Below, piece after piece: positions 32,419 to 41,750 of a stretch of 42,683 nt of DNA. A program made the translations under genes and the position numbers. How positions within the stretch are numbered: position 1 is the first letter of the stretch; each line of letters begins with the position of its first letter. Under the pieces are notes generated by a model. The model saw only the letters and a program-made list of their open reading frames with translations. It made no database searches and was not told the DNA's origin. Source of the stretch: Azorhizobium sp943369575 (lineage in GTDB: Bacteria; Pseudomonadota; Alphaproteobacteria; Rhizobiales; Xanthobacteraceae); assembly GCA_943369575.1 (NCBI GenBank), contig CALRNP020000018.1:1-42683 (forward strand), written 5' to 3'.

Positions 32419-33825
32419 ATGCTTGGTGCGGTTGCGAAGACGCCGTTTGGAAGCGTCGAAGAACGGGCGGATGCCATTGCCGAACTCTCGGCGCGGTTTG
32501 GTAACAAGGTCGTGATGTCGCTGGCCGTGCGCGAGCAGCACGCCAATGTGACGACCTTTCTCCCCAACGAGCCGCCGGATGCGGTGGTTTTCGCCGAAAG
32601 CATCGAGGACGTGCAGGCGGCCGTGCAGATCTGCGCGGCCCACAAGGTGCCGGTGATCGCCTGGGGCGCGGGCACCTCGCTGGAAGGCCATGTGAACGCG
32701 CCGTATGGCGGCGTCTGCATCGATCTGTCGGGCATGAACCGCATCCTGGTGGTGCATGCGGAGGATCTGGACTGCGTCATCGAGCCCGGCGTCACCCGCA
32801 AGCGCCTCAATGAGGAATTGCGCGACCAGGGCCTGTTCTTCCCCATCGATCCCGGCGCCGATGCCTCGCTCGGCGGCATGGCCTCCACCCGCGCCTCCGG
32901 CACCAATGCGGTGCGCTACGGCACCATGAAGGACAATGTGCTGGCCCTGAAGGTGGTGATGCCCGACGGCAAGCTCATCACCACCTCGCGCCGCGCCCGC
33001 AAATCCTCGGCCGGTTATGACCTCACCCGCCTGTTCGTGGGCGCGGAGGGGACGCTGGGCATCATCGTCGAGATCACGCTGAAGCTGTACGGCATCCCGG
33101 AATCCATCGTCGCCGGCGTCTGCCCGTTCCCGACCATTTCGGATGCCTGCAATGCGGTGATCGCCACCATCCAGTCCGGCATTCCCGTGGCCCGCATCGA
33201 ACTGCTGGATGAGGTCCAGGTCCGCGCCTCCAACGCTTATGCCAAGCTGGATCTGCCCGAGACGCCGCATCTGTTCCTGGAGTTCCACGGCACCCCGGCC
33301 GGCGCCGCCGAGCAGGCGGAGCGCTTCGGCGAGATTGCCGGCGACAATGGCGGCGGCCCGTTCACCTGGGCCGGCAAGGCGGAAGACCGCACCAAGCTGT
33401 GGCAGGCGCGCCATGATGCTTATTGGTCGGCGCTGCCGCTGCGCCCCGGCGCCAAGGCGGTCGCCACCGACGTGTGCGTGCCGATCTCGCGGCTGGCGGA
33501 ATGCGTGGAGGCCACTAAAGCCGATATTCTGGAGATGGGGTTGGTGGCGCCTATCGTCGGCCATGTGGGCGACGGGAACTTCCACACCACCTTGATGGTT
33601 GACGTCGCCGACCCGGCCGACGTCGCCAAGGCGGAAGTGTTCATGAAGCGTCTGGTAGAGCGGGCCCTAGCCATGGAAGGCACCTGCACCGGCGAGCATG
33701 GGGTCGGCGAGGGCAAGAAGAAATACCTCTTGGCCGAGCATGGCGCCGGGACGCTGGAGGCGATGCGGGCGCTCAAGCAGGCGTTCGATCCCGACAACAT
33801 CATGAACCCCGGCAAGATCGTCTAG
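32419..33825 (+). CDS. FAD-linked oxidase, D-lactate dehydrogenase (cytochrome)/GlcD type
   Basis: A 468-residue FAD-binding (PCMH) oxidoreductase. The FAD-binding half shows VPVIAWGAGTSLEGHVNAPYGG, IEPGVTRKRLNEELRDQGLFF, PGADASLGGMASTRASGTNAVRYGTM and VGAEGTLGIIVEITLKLYGIPE. The C-terminal FAD-oxidase domain has VGHVGDGNFHTTLMVD with its histidines and CTGEHGVGEGKKKYL, followed by FDPDNIMNPGKIV. The closest group is LDHD-like D-2-hydroxyacid dehydrogenase using a membrane or cytochrome acceptor. No iron-sulfur (GlcF) gene is nearby, favouring a stand-alone D-lactate-type enzyme. Confidence 0.9.
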   Translation: MLGAVAKTPFGSVEERADAIAELSARFGNKVVMSLAVREQHANVTTFLPNEPPDAVVFAESIEDVQAAVQICAAHKVPVIAWGAGTSLEGHVNAPYGGVCIDLSGMNRILVVHAEDLDCVIEPGVTRKRLNEELRDQGLFFPIDPGADASLGGMASTRASGTNAVRYGTMKDNVLALKVVMPDGKLITTSRRARKSSAGYDLTRLFVGAEGTLGIIVEITLKLYGIPESIVAGVCPFPTISDACNAVIATIQSGIPVARIELLDEVQVRASNAYAKLDLPETPHLFLEFHGTPAGAAEQAERFGEIAGDNGGGPFTWAGKAEDRTKLWQARHDAYWSALPLRPGAKAVATDVCVPISRLAECVEATKADILEMGLVAPIVGHVGDGNFHTTLMVDVADPADVAKAEVFMKRLVERALAMEGTCTGEHGVGEGKKKYLLAEHGAGTLEAMRALKQAFDPDNIMNPGKIV

Positions 33826-33937
33826 AGATGGGTGAGCGGTGTGGCCTCGTAGGCGGGAGATGTTCCCTCTGCCGGCCGCACACGCGGCGCGCCGGCAGGT
33901 GCCGGTGGGGCACGGGCAATGACATGAGGACAGGCGC

Positions 33938-36900
33938 GTGCAAGCCATTCTGATCGGCCTTGCCACAGCGGTCATTCTCACCATCAGCGCCGCCTTCGCC
34001 GCGCCGTTCGTGGTGGATTGGACGGCGTGGCGCGGGGTGTTCGAGGCGCAGGCCAGCCGTGCGCTCGGCCTGCCGGTTCTGATTCGCGGCCGGATCGACG
34101 CGGAAATCCTGCCCTCGCCCCGCGTGGTGCTGCGCGGCGTGTCGCTGGGCACCGACGACGTTTCCACCGGCGGCAGCGTGCGTGAACTGCGGGCGGACCT
34201 CTCCCTGGGTGCCCTGGTGCGCGGCGAGGTGGAGGCCAGCAGCCTGACCCTGTCCGGGCCGCAATTGCGGCTGGTGCTGGATAGCGCCGGCCGCCTGGTG
34301 GCGCCCGCCGGGGCCGGGCGGCCGGGCTCGCTGAGCCTGGGTCAGATCGCCATCGAGAATGGCGAGCTGACGCTTCTCGACCGCGGCGCCGACCGCAAGG
34401 TGCAATTCACCGATCTCCATCTGAAGGGCGAGGTGCGTGGGGCGCTGGGGCCATTCCGGCTGGATGGCGAGGTCACCACCGGCGGCGAGCGCTATAGCCT
34501 GCGCACCAGTCTCGGCCGCCTCGGTGAGGACGGCGGCAAGCTGCGGCTGATCGCCGATGGGCGCACCCGCTCCTTCGGCATCGATCTCGACGGCCAACTG
34601 CGCTTTGCCGGCGGCATCCCCCGCTTCGATGGCAAGGGCACCTTGGTGCGCCGGGGCGAGACCAGCGGCACCGAGGCCTGGCGTCTCTCCGCCGCGCTGC
34701 GCGCTTCGCCCGAGGCGGTGGTGGCGGAATCGCTCGATCTGACCATGGGCGAGGACACCCGCCCGGTGCAGCTCTCCGGCTCCGCCCGGCTGTCGCTGGG
34801 CCGCGCGGTGGGGCTGGACGCGGTGCTGAATGCCCGCAGCCTCGATCTCGACGCGCTGCGACCCACTCCGACCGCGCCCGGCCCCGGCGCGGCCCAGACC
34901 CCGGCCGAGGTGCTGAGCGGGATGGTCTCGGCCTTTTCGGCCCTGCCGGCACCGGACGTGACCTCGCGCATCGGCATCGCCGTGGACCAGTTGACCGTGG
35001 GCGGCACGGTGATCCGCGATGCCCGCGCCGATCTCACCGGCACCGCCCAGGGCTGGCGCATGGATACGGCGGAGGCCAAGCTTCCCGGCCAGACCAATGT
35101 GCGGCTCTCCGGCGTGCCGGCCCGCGCCGCCGATGGCGGCAGCTTCGGCGGTGACCTGCTGTTCACCTCCGACGATCCCGCCACCTTCCTGCGCTGGGCG
35201 GCGCCGCGCCTGGCGCCGGATTATATCGCGGCGGTGAAGGGGCCGGTGCGCATCGCCGGGCGCGTCGCCACCGGCACCGGGCGTTATGCGGTCAGCGGCC
35301 TGGACGCCACCTTCGCCCGCGCCCGCCTGCGCGGCGCCGCGGCGCTGGTGCTGCCGGTGATCGGCGTACCGCGCATCGATTTGCAACTGGCCCTCGACGG
35401 CGTCGATCTCGACCCGCTGGTGGCGGCGGGCCGGCGCGGCCTGGTGGGGGCGGCAACGCCGTTCGATGGCGCCATTACCCTCGATGGGCAGAACCTCACC
35501 CTCTCCGGCTTGCCGCTGCGCGGCTTGGCGGTGACGGCCCAGGCCAGCGGCCAGGCCTGGACGCTGTCGCGCTTCGGCCTGGATGATCTGGCCGGGCTGA
35601 AGATCAGCGGCGCCGGCCAATTCGATACCCGTACCGCCACCCCCACCGGCCGGCTGGACCTGACGGTCGCCGGCGCCAAGGCCGACGGCCTCGTGCCCAT
35701 GGCCCGGCTGGTGGCGGGGCCGGAGGCGGCGGACGTCATCACCCGCCTGCTGCCGGTGGCCTCGCCGGTGCAACTCACCAGTTCCGCCACCTGGGGCGAG
35801 ACCGGCGCCCACAGCCTCACCGCCGAAGGCACGCTCGGCCAGATTTCTGGCCGCGCCGCCTTCGCCCGCACCGATGGCGCCGCCCCCAGCCGGGTGGCGC
35901 TGGCGCTGGCGGCGAGCGACGGCGCCCGCGCCCTGGAAGCCGCCGGCCTGCCGGGGCTGCGGGCGGGGCAGGGGCCGGCCAAGCTGGATCTGACCATCGA
36001 TCCCCGCAGCGACGGCACCGCCGCCTTCGATGGCCGGCTGGCCTTGGGCGATGCGGTGGCCAGCGGCACCGGCAGCGTGCGCCTCGCCACCGACGGCACC
36101 GTGCTGCCCACGCTCGACATGCGGCTGGAAGGCGCCGACCTGCCGCACCTGCTGGCGGCCTCGGGCGCCACCGACGGCGCGGTGCCCGGTGCCCTCACCT
36201 TCAGCCTGTCGCGCGGCGCCGGCCTGTGGCGGTTCGAGAAGCTCACCGGCACCTTGGCCGGGGCGCCGGTGAGCGGCGCGCTGGATCTGGATCCCGGCAC
36301 GCCGCCGAAAGTCAGCGGCCGGCTGGAGCTGGACAGTCTTTCCCTGCCGCGGCTGATCGGCCTGTGGGGCGCCCGCAGCATCGGGCCTGAAGTGGGCGCG
36401 GCGCCCTGGTCCGGCGCCCGCTTCACCGCGGCGCTGCCGGTGCCGGCCGCCTTCGCGCTGGATCTGGCCGCCAAGCGGGTGGACCTGGGTGGGGCCTATG
36501 CCATCGCCGACGGCCGGGCGCGGGTGGTGGCGGACAGCAACAGCCTGGAGGTACGCGACCTCTCCGGCGGCTTCGGCAGCGGTCACCTCACCGGCGGGCT
36601 CGCCCTGCGTCGCCGCGGCGACGGCCTCCAGGCCGATGGCCGGCTGACGCTGGATGCGGTGGACAGCGCGCTGCTCCTGGCGCCGCTGGCGCCCCGCACC
36701 CCGCCCCATGGACGCGTCACCCTGGCGCTCGATCTGGTGGGCAGCGGACGCACGCCTTTGGCTATCATCCAGGCCATGTCGGGCCAGGGCACGCTGGCGG
36801 TGCGCGATCTGGAAATTCCCGCCGCCGATCCCAAGGCCATCGAGACCGTGCTGGCCGACACCACCAGCGGCCCGCCGCCGGACGAGCGCCGCACCGCCGC

Positions 36901-37774
36901 GCTGCTGGATCGGGCGTTTGCCCGTGGTCCGCTGCGGCTGGAGAGCGCGGAGACCACGTTCGGTGTCGTCAATGGCGTGGTGCGGCTGTCGCCGGCGCGC
37001 GTGTCGACTTCCGGCGTGCGGGTGGCGCTGACCGGCAGTCTGGACCTGACCCGCCTGACCCTGGAAGCCGGGCTCGACATGGACGGCGCCGATGTCGCCG
37101 GCGCCGTGCCGGGCGGCAGCATCGGCTGGCGCGGACCGCTGGCGGCGCCCGAGCGCCGGGTGACCGCCACCAGCCTCACCAGCGTCATTGCCATGCGCGT
37201 CATCGAGCGCGAGACCAAGCGGCTGGAAGAGCGCCAGGGCCTGCGGCCTGCGGCCCCCACCGCCGCGCCCGCGACCGGATCGCCGCCCGCGCCGGCGCCG
37301 GCGAGTGGGGCGGCCCCCTCAGCCCCGGCGGCTGCGCCCGCCGCACCGAGCGCGGTACCGAACCCACCAGCCGCCCCGCCCCCTGTGACCGCGGCGCCGG
37401 CACCCACCGTTCCGCCGGCTGCAAGCGCGCCGCCCACCGCAAGCCCGCCCACCGCCACCACTCCGCCCGCCAATCCCATCGCCGCGCCCGCTTCCGGCGG
37501 GGCGGTTGCTCCGGCGGTACAGACCCCGGCGGCCATGCCGGTGGTGCCGCTGCCGCAGCCGGCCCCGGTCGGCCCGCGTGAGCCGCGTCCGCAAGATCCC
37601 CGTCCGCAAGAGCCGCGCCAGAGCGAGAACCGCGCGCCGCCATTGCCGCCGCCGGTGGAGATTAGTCCAACGGTGCGGCCACGGCCGCTACGTCCGGAAT
37701 TCGACCTGCCGCCGCCGCCGACCGTGGGCGGCTTCGGCACCATGCAGCGCCCGCCGGGCCTGCTGCCGGAATGA
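33938..37774 (+). CDS. AsmA-family outer-membrane-assembly-related protein
   Basis: A very large (1278-residue) AsmA-type protein. The N-terminal membrane anchor (ILIGLATAVILTISAAFAAPFVVDWTAW) is followed by the AsmA N-domain (ALGLPVLIRGRIDAEILPSPRVVLRGVSLG). Long repeated beta-strand modules built of short G/D-rich turns follow, as in the bridge-like lipid-transport superfamily. The C-terminal part (about 880-1080) resembles AsmA_2. The last 140 residues are an Ala/Pro-rich disordered tail ending with EPRPQDPRPQEPRQ repeats. The start is a GTG. The tail is longer than usual for the family. Role in envelope lipid or outer-membrane biogenesis is inferred from the family. Confidence 0.88.
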   Translation: MQAILIGLATAVILTISAAFAAPFVVDWTAWRGVFEAQASRALGLPVLIRGRIDAEILPSPRVVLRGVSLGTDDVSTGGSVRELRADLSLGALVRGEVEASSLTLSGPQLRLVLDSAGRLVAPAGAGRPGSLSLGQIAIENGELTLLDRGADRKVQFTDLHLKGEVRGALGPFRLDGEVTTGGERYSLRTSLGRLGEDGGKLRLIADGRTRSFGIDLDGQLRFAGGIPRFDGKGTLVRRGETSGTEAWRLSAALRASPEAVVAESLDLTMGEDTRPVQLSGSARLSLGRAVGLDAVLNARSLDLDALRPTPTAPGPGAAQTPAEVLSGMVSAFSALPAPDVTSRIGIAVDQLTVGGTVIRDARADLTGTAQGWRMDTAEAKLPGQTNVRLSGVPARAADGGSFGGDLLFTSDDPATFLRWAAPRLAPDYIAAVKGPVRIAGRVATGTGRYAVSGLDATFARARLRGAAALVLPVIGVPRIDLQLALDGVDLDPLVAAGRRGLVGAATPFDGAITLDGQNLTLSGLPLRGLAVTAQASGQAWTLSRFGLDDLAGLKISGAGQFDTRTATPTGRLDLTVAGAKADGLVPMARLVAGPEAADVITRLLPVASPVQLTSSATWGETGAHSLTAEGTLGQISGRAAFARTDGAAPSRVALALAASDGARALEAAGLPGLRAGQGPAKLDLTIDPRSDGTAAFDGRLALGDAVASGTGSVRLATDGTVLPTLDMRLEGADLPHLLAASGATDGAVPGALTFSLSRGAGLWRFEKLTGTLAGAPVSGALDLDPGTPPKVSGRLELDSLSLPRLIGLWGARSIGPEVGAAPWSGARFTAALPVPAAFALDLAAKRVDLGGAYAIADGRARVVADSNSLEVRDLSGGFGSGHLTGGLALRRRGDGLQADGRLTLDAVDSALLLAPLAPRTPPHGRVTLALDLVGSGRTPLAIIQAMSGQGTLAVRDLEIPAADPKAIETVLADTTSGPPPDERRTAALLDRAFARGPLRLESAETTFGVVNGVVRLSPARVSTSGVRVALTGSLDLTRLTLEAGLDMDGADVAGAVPGGSIGWRGPLAAPERRVTATSLTSVIAMRVIERETKRLEERQGLRPAAPTAAPATGSPPAPAPASGAAPSAPAAAPAAPSAVPNPPAAPPPVTAAPAPTVPPAASAPPTASPPTATTPPANPIAAPASGGAVAPAVQTPAAMPVVPLPQPAPVGPREPRPQDPRPQEPRQSENRAPPLPPPVEISPTVRPRPLRPEFDLPPPPTVGGFGTMQRPPGLLPE

Positions 37775-37777
37775 GGA

Positions 37778-38278
37778 TCAGATCCGCTCCAGCGTCACAT
37801 AGCTGAAGGGCAGTTCGTCGCCGGGGCCTTGCAGCGGGCCTTCGCGGTCGCTCTCGCGCCAGACGGTGGGATCGAACGGCGGCAGCCGCACATCGCCCTC
37901 GGGCGTGGCGTGCACCTGGGTCAGATGGATGCGGTGCGCCAGCGCCAGCGTACCGGCGAACACGCCGCGCCCGCCGATCACCATGATCTCGTCTGCGCCC
38001 ATCTCCTGGGCCGCCGCGTCGGCCAAGGCGCAGGCCGCCTCCAGCGTCCGGCCCACCCGCACGCCCTCGGGGGGCGTAAAGGCGGGGTCGCTGCTCACCA
38101 CGACGGAAATGCGTCCGGGCAAAGGCCGGCCGATGGAAATGAAGGTGTGGCGGCCCATCAGCATGGGCTTGCCCATGGTCAGCGCCTTGAAGCGCTTGAG
38201 ATCCGAGGGCAGATGCCAGGGCAGGGCCTGGTCCCGGCCGATGACGCCGTTCTCGGCCACGGCGACGATCTGGGTCAT
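37778..38278 (-). CDS. folA: Dihydrofolate reductase
   Basis: About 166 residues from the ATG at 38278; an ATG at 38290 would add four. The DHFR core is complete: IVAVAENGVIGRDQALPWHLPSDLKRFKALTMGKPMLMGRHTFISIGRPLPGR, with the catalytic acid after WHLP, and EIMVIGGRGVFAGTLALAHRIHLTQVHA. It makes tetrahydrofolate from dihydrofolate with NADPH. The start lies ten bases beyond the amine oxidase stop on the same strand, or overlaps it with the longer start. Confidence 0.95.
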   Translation of the reverse strand: MTQIVAVAENGVIGRDQALPWHLPSDLKRFKALTMGKPMLMGRHTFISIGRPLPGRISVVVSSDPAFTPPEGVRVGRTLEAACALADAAAQEMGADEIMVIGGRGVFAGTLALAHRIHLTQVHATPEGDVRLPPFDPTVWRESDREGPLQGPGDELPFSYVTLERI

Positions 38279-38289
38279 GGGGCGCATCA

Positions 38290-39564
38290 CTATGTCTCCG
38301 CGCCGGACAACTGCGCCAAGGCCTTTTCCGCCGCCGCAATTCCCGAGAGATGGGCGCCGTGGCAGGTGGAGAAGGCGTGGCTGGACACTGCTTCGCCGGC
38401 AAAATAGATCCGCTCACCCACCGGCTCGAACAGGCGGGCCCGTTCCCCCGCAAGGCCAGGCAAGGCGCTGGAATAGCCGCCGCCGATGAAGGGATCCGCG
38501 ACCCAGCCAGTGGTGAAGCTGGCCCGCAGGCGCCGCCGCAGGTCTTCGCCAAAGGCCGCGCACAGGGCGTCGAGCACCGCAGCCGTCATGGCGCCGGGGC
38601 CGGCGGCCATCAGGCGGGCGGCGGCATCGCCAGCCACATGGCCGATGGCGGCGGGCTGGGCACCGGGCAGCAACTGGAACTGGATCGGCGCCGTGGCGGG
38701 ATGATCGAGATCGAGCACGCCGACGCTGGCATGCTCGGCAATGCCGAACACGTCGCGGTCGAAACTGAGGGCGACCTTCTCTGCCACCCCCAGCGGCAAA
38801 GCGGCGAAGGCGGCCTGGAGCGCGGCGGGCAGGGCCGGGAAGAAGGCCAGCCGCTCTTCGGCGATCACCCGCGTGGACACGGTGACGATCACCGCCCGCG
38901 CCGCGATGTCGCCGGCATCGGTGATGACGCGCACGCCCTTGCCGGACCAATCCAGGCTGCGCACCGGGCAGGCCAGCGTCACCGGCACCTCGGCGCCATG
39001 GGCCCGCACCAGGGCGCCATAGCCATCGGTGACCGGCCAATTGGCGTCGGTGTCGTGATAGGCGGCAAAATCGACGCAGGAAATGCGCTCCGGCTCGTTG
39101 GCCGACATCAGGGTGAACCAGCAGCGCACCAACTCGTCCCACCGCGTATCGTGCGGCGTCTCGGCCCAGACGGTGGCGGCGGAGACATCGCGCCCGGCCT
39201 CACCGGCGGCGCGCACCGCGTCGAAGATGGTTTCCACCGTGGCGCGAGCTGTCTTCTCCTCGGCGGCATCGGCCCAGCGCCGGCCCAGATGCAGGCGGCG
39301 GCTGGCGCGGCCATCGGCGCGGCGATAGCGAAAGCCGAGAGCATCGGCGATGGGGACGAAGGGATTGTCGGTGGCGGAATGCAGCCAATGGCAGCCCATG
39401 TCCCAGGGCTGGCCGAGGCTGACGGTGTCGGTGAAGGCCCGCCCGCCGGTGCGGCCCGAGGCTTCCAGCACCCGCACATGCATGCCGGCCGCGCGCAGGG
39501 TGCGCCCGGCGGCGAGGCCCGCCGCACCCGCCCCCACAATCACCACGTCGCATTCGGCTGTCAT
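38290..39564 (-). CDS. FAD-dependent amine oxidase / oxidoreductase
   Basis: A 424-residue flavin monoamine-oxidase-like enzyme starting at the ATG 39564. The dinucleotide-binding fold is CDVVIVGAGAAGLAAGRTLRAAGMHVRVLEASGRTGGRAFTDT. A mid-region (VSTRVIAEERLAFFPALP) and the C-terminal FAD signature LFEPVGERIYFAGEAVSSHAFSTCHGAHLSGIAAAEKAL complete it. No signal peptide, so cytoplasmic. Substrate unknown. The stop overlaps or abuts the folA start, suggesting an operon. Confidence 0.88.
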   Translation of the reverse strand: MTAECDVVIVGAGAAGLAAGRTLRAAGMHVRVLEASGRTGGRAFTDTVSLGQPWDMGCHWLHSATDNPFVPIADALGFRYRRADGRASRRLHLGRRWADAAEEKTARATVETIFDAVRAAGEAGRDVSAATVWAETPHDTRWDELVRCWFTLMSANEPERISCVDFAAYHDTDANWPVTDGYGALVRAHGAEVPVTLACPVRSLDWSGKGVRVITDAGDIAARAVIVTVSTRVIAEERLAFFPALPAALQAAFAALPLGVAEKVALSFDRDVFGIAEHASVGVLDLDHPATAPIQFQLLPGAQPAAIGHVAGDAAARLMAAGPGAMTAAVLDALCAAFGEDLRRRLRASFTTGWVADPFIGGGYSSALPGLAGERARLFEPVGERIYFAGEAVSSHAFSTCHGAHLSGIAAAEKALAQLSGAET

Positions 39565-39652
39565 GCTGGCGGCAATCATCCAGAGGCGATCAAGGGAAAT
39601 CGATCCGGCGTCCGGTACCGGGCGCCGGCCGGTGCTCAGGCCGCCGGCCGGC

Positions 39653-40243
39653 TCATTTCTTGCGGAAGACGTCCAGCCGAACCACTTCGGCGCCGCCAGC
39701 GGGCGGGGCATCCTCGCCGTCGCCGTCGCCGTCCTTCGGCGCGCGCGCCAGTTCGGCGCGGGCGGCGGTGGCCAGGTTCACGGCCGGCTCGGACGCGGCG
39801 CCACGGGGCGCGCGGGCGGTGCCGGGCAATTGCACCGGAGCCGAGACATCCTGGGCGCCGTCTATCTCGGGCTCTTCGTCCGGCGTGCCCAGGTCGAACT
39901 GGAGGCCGAACTTCACCGACGGATCGAAGAAGCCCTTCATGGCGGAGAAGGGAATCAGCAGCTTTTCCGGTACGCCGCCGAAGGACAGGCCCACTTCGAG
40001 GGCGTGTTCGGTGACGGTCATGTCCCAGAACTGATGCTGGAGCACGATGGTCATGTCCTCGGGATACTGCTCGCGCATGCGCTGCGACAGGCGCACGCCC
40101 GGCGCGCGGGTATCGAACGAGAGATAGAAATGATGGTCGCCCGGCAGGCCGTCGCGGGCCACATCCGTGAGCACCCGGCGCACGACGCCGCGCAGTGCTT
40201 CCTGAGCGAGAAGATCGTAACGAATATGGTCGACCGGCGTCAT
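39653..40243 (-). CDS. sspB: SspB-family ClpX adaptor
   Basis: About 196 residues from the ATG at 40243. It begins MTPVDHIRYDLLAQEALRGVVRRVL and has GDHHFYLSFDTRAPGVRLSQRM, MTIVLQHQFWDMTVTEHALEVGLSFGGVPEKLLIPFSAMKGFFDPSVKFGLQF, the alphaproteobacterial SspB fold. SspB hands ssrA-tagged proteins to ClpXP. The C-terminal tail is long, acidic and proline-rich, ending AEVVRLDVFRKK, which fits the short ClpX-binding motif at the SspB C-terminus. It lies beside the ssrA gene, whose tag it should recognise. Confidence 0.92.
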   Translation of the reverse strand: MTPVDHIRYDLLAQEALRGVVRRVLTDVARDGLPGDHHFYLSFDTRAPGVRLSQRMREQYPEDMTIVLQHQFWDMTVTEHALEVGLSFGGVPEKLLIPFSAMKGFFDPSVKFGLQFDLGTPDEEPEIDGAQDVSAPVQLPGTARAPRGAASEPAVNLATAARAELARAPKDGDGDGEDAPPAGGAEVVRLDVFRKK

Positions 40244-40389
40244 GGGTCCTGCTGATGGCTTCGGCCGGACCTCGTGCGTGCCATTCGCGACGGGAAAGCG
40301 CCACCGCAGCCGAGGCACCAAGCGAAGGGTTTGCACAGAACGGACGCGAGATCCGCAACCTTCCCCCAGAGCCGGCCGCCCCGGAGAGA

Positions 40390-40725
40390 AGTGGAGGCTT
40401 CTGTTGCCAGGTGCCTCCGAACCCCGCCTAGCCAGTGCTACCCGGTAGGACTTTTATTTCGGTACCTTTACCGCTCACGCGGCAACGGCAACCGGAGCAT
40501 AGTTGTCATTCGCAACTATAGGTCGGCCCGATATCGGCGGAACCATGCCGAGCGAAAGAAAGCTCTTTACACCCTCGTCGATCCTGTTTCGCCCCCGCCG
40601 GAGCCCAGCCTGCCATGCGCTTTTGCGCGGCGTTCTGGGCTTTGGTGGAGGCGCCGGGTACTGCCCCCGGGTCCGAAAGGCTTATTACAACAACCATTTA
40701 TCGCCATAGCCGATTTGCATCGGCC
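40390..40725 (-). ncRNA. ssrA: Circularly permuted two-piece tmRNA (ssrA)
   Basis: On the minus strand the order is acceptor piece, intervening hairpin, coding piece. The acceptor piece ends at 40643 with GGCGCCTCCACCA, after a T-arm-like CGGACCCGGGGGCAGTACCCGG. The 46-base spacer (40642-40597) folds by AGCCCAG/CTGGGCT. The coding piece begins at 40596 with GGGGGCGAAACAGGATCGAC; GGGGGCG pairs with CGCCTCC of the acceptor to make the acceptor stem, with one G-U pair. The tag frame at 40513-40475 reads ANDNYAPVAVAA then TGA. A GGAGGC/GCCTCC hairpin (40393-40418) closes the 3' side. The outer ends, 40725 and 40390, are approximate. This is the alphaproteobacterial tmRNA type. Confidence 0.93.
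40475..40513 (-). other. ssrA: tmRNA proteolysis-tag reading frame
   Basis: The resume codon GCG followed by eleven codons and TGA encode ANDNYAPVAVAA. It has the AND core that SspB-type adaptors recognise and the terminal VAA that ClpX recognises. Confidence 0.9.
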
Positions 40726-40730
40726 CGACG

Positions 40731-40736
40731 AATATA
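40731..40736 (-). promoter_or_regulatory. -10 element of the ssrA promoter
   Basis: TATATT on the minus strand lies about seven bases upstream of the probable start of the acceptor piece. A -35 at the expected spacing (40754-40759, TTTCAT on the minus strand) is poor. Confidence 0.4.
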
Positions 40737-40821
40737 GGCGCCGTGGCCGCGCGATGAAAGGGGCCGTCGCAGGATATTGACCGGGATCGTCCAGGCTGGG
40801 GAAACGCCGGGCGCCGCCGGG

Positions 40822-41742
40822 TCAGTCGGTCGAGAGCGGATGCAGGTCGCGGACCATGCTTTTCAGCCGCTCGTCCAGCACATGGGTATAGATCTGGGTG
40901 GTGGACACGTCCGCATGGCCCAGCAGCGTCTGCACGATGCGCAGGTCGGCGCCGTGGGCCAGCAAATGGCTGGCGAAGGCATGCCGCAGCACGTGCGGCG
41001 AGAGGATCGCCGGCGAGACGCCGGCGGCCACCGCCAGATCCTTCAACTCCCGCGCCGCATGCTGGCGCGTGAGGTGGCCGGCCTCGGCGGATGTGGGAAA
41101 CAGCCATTTGGAGGCCTCCAGCCCGCTTTCCTTGCGCGCCGAAAGATAGGCGGCCATGGCGGCCTTGGCCGGCTCGCTCAAGGGCACCAGCCGCTCCTTG
41201 CCGCCCTTGCCCGACACCATGATGGCATCGCGCGCCCGCGCCGCGGCGGCCGGAAGGCCCACCAGTTCCGACACCCGCAGCCCGGTGGCATACAGCACCT
41301 CGATCAGGCAGACGGTGCGCAGCCGGCGCAGCCGCTCAGGCTGCGGGGCCGCCTCCGTGGCGCGGGCGTGGGCGGTGTCGATCAGCGCCCCCACCTGGTC
41401 GAGGCTGAGCACTTTCGGTAGCGGGCGGCCGCGCTTGGGGCCTTCCAGCACGGCGGCGGGATCATCGCCGCGCCGGCCTTCCGCATAGAGAAAGCGATAG
41501 AGTTGCCGGATGGCGGAGAGCCGCCGCGCCACCGTGGTGGACTTCAGCCCCCGGTCGGTGAGTTCCGCCAGATAGGCGCGAATGTCGGCGGTGTCGGCCT
41601 CAGTGATGGTGTGCGCCCGCACCGAGAGGAAGTCGTCGAAATCCGCCAGGTCGCGGCCATAGGCATCGAGCGTGTGGACGCTGGCGCCGCGCTCCACCGC
41701 CTGCATGTCGAGAAAGAGCGCGATGGGGCCGGAGGCGCTCAT
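40822..41742 (-). CDS. xerD: Tyrosine recombinase XerD
   Basis: A 306-residue Xer recombinase. The catalytic set is visible: ATGLRVSEL (Arg156), SGKGGKERLVPL (Lys182), SPHVLRHAFASHLL (His250, Arg253), LLGHADVSTTQIYTHV (His276, Tyr285). The N-terminal SAM-like domain (TLDAYGRDLADFDDFL) precedes it. It resolves chromosome dimers at dif with XerC. XerD rather than XerC is inferred from the position next to a small membrane protein gene and aroK, the usual alphaproteobacterial arrangement. Confidence 0.93.
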   Translation of the reverse strand: MSASGPIALFLDMQAVERGASVHTLDAYGRDLADFDDFLSVRAHTITEADTADIRAYLAELTDRGLKSTTVARRLSAIRQLYRFLYAEGRRGDDPAAVLEGPKRGRPLPKVLSLDQVGALIDTAHARATEAAPQPERLRRLRTVCLIEVLYATGLRVSELVGLPAAAARARDAIMVSGKGGKERLVPLSEPAKAAMAAYLSARKESGLEASKWLFPTSAEAGHLTRQHAARELKDLAVAAGVSPAILSPHVLRHAFASHLLAHGADLRIVQTLLGHADVSTTQIYTHVLDERLKSMVRDLHPLSTD

Positions 41743-41750
41743 CGCCGGCC

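Noticed and set aside
33869..33898. Inverted repeat CTGCCGGC/GCCGGCAG between the FAD oxidase and AsmA genes as a terminator
   Set aside because: No T run and a G/C-rich repeat of this length arises readily in such DNA; too weak to list.
33800..36709. 969-codon minus-strand frame opposite the AsmA-family gene
   Set aside because: It is rich in R, G, A, Q and H, typical of antisense shadows in high-GC DNA, and the plus strand has a membrane anchor and AsmA domain.
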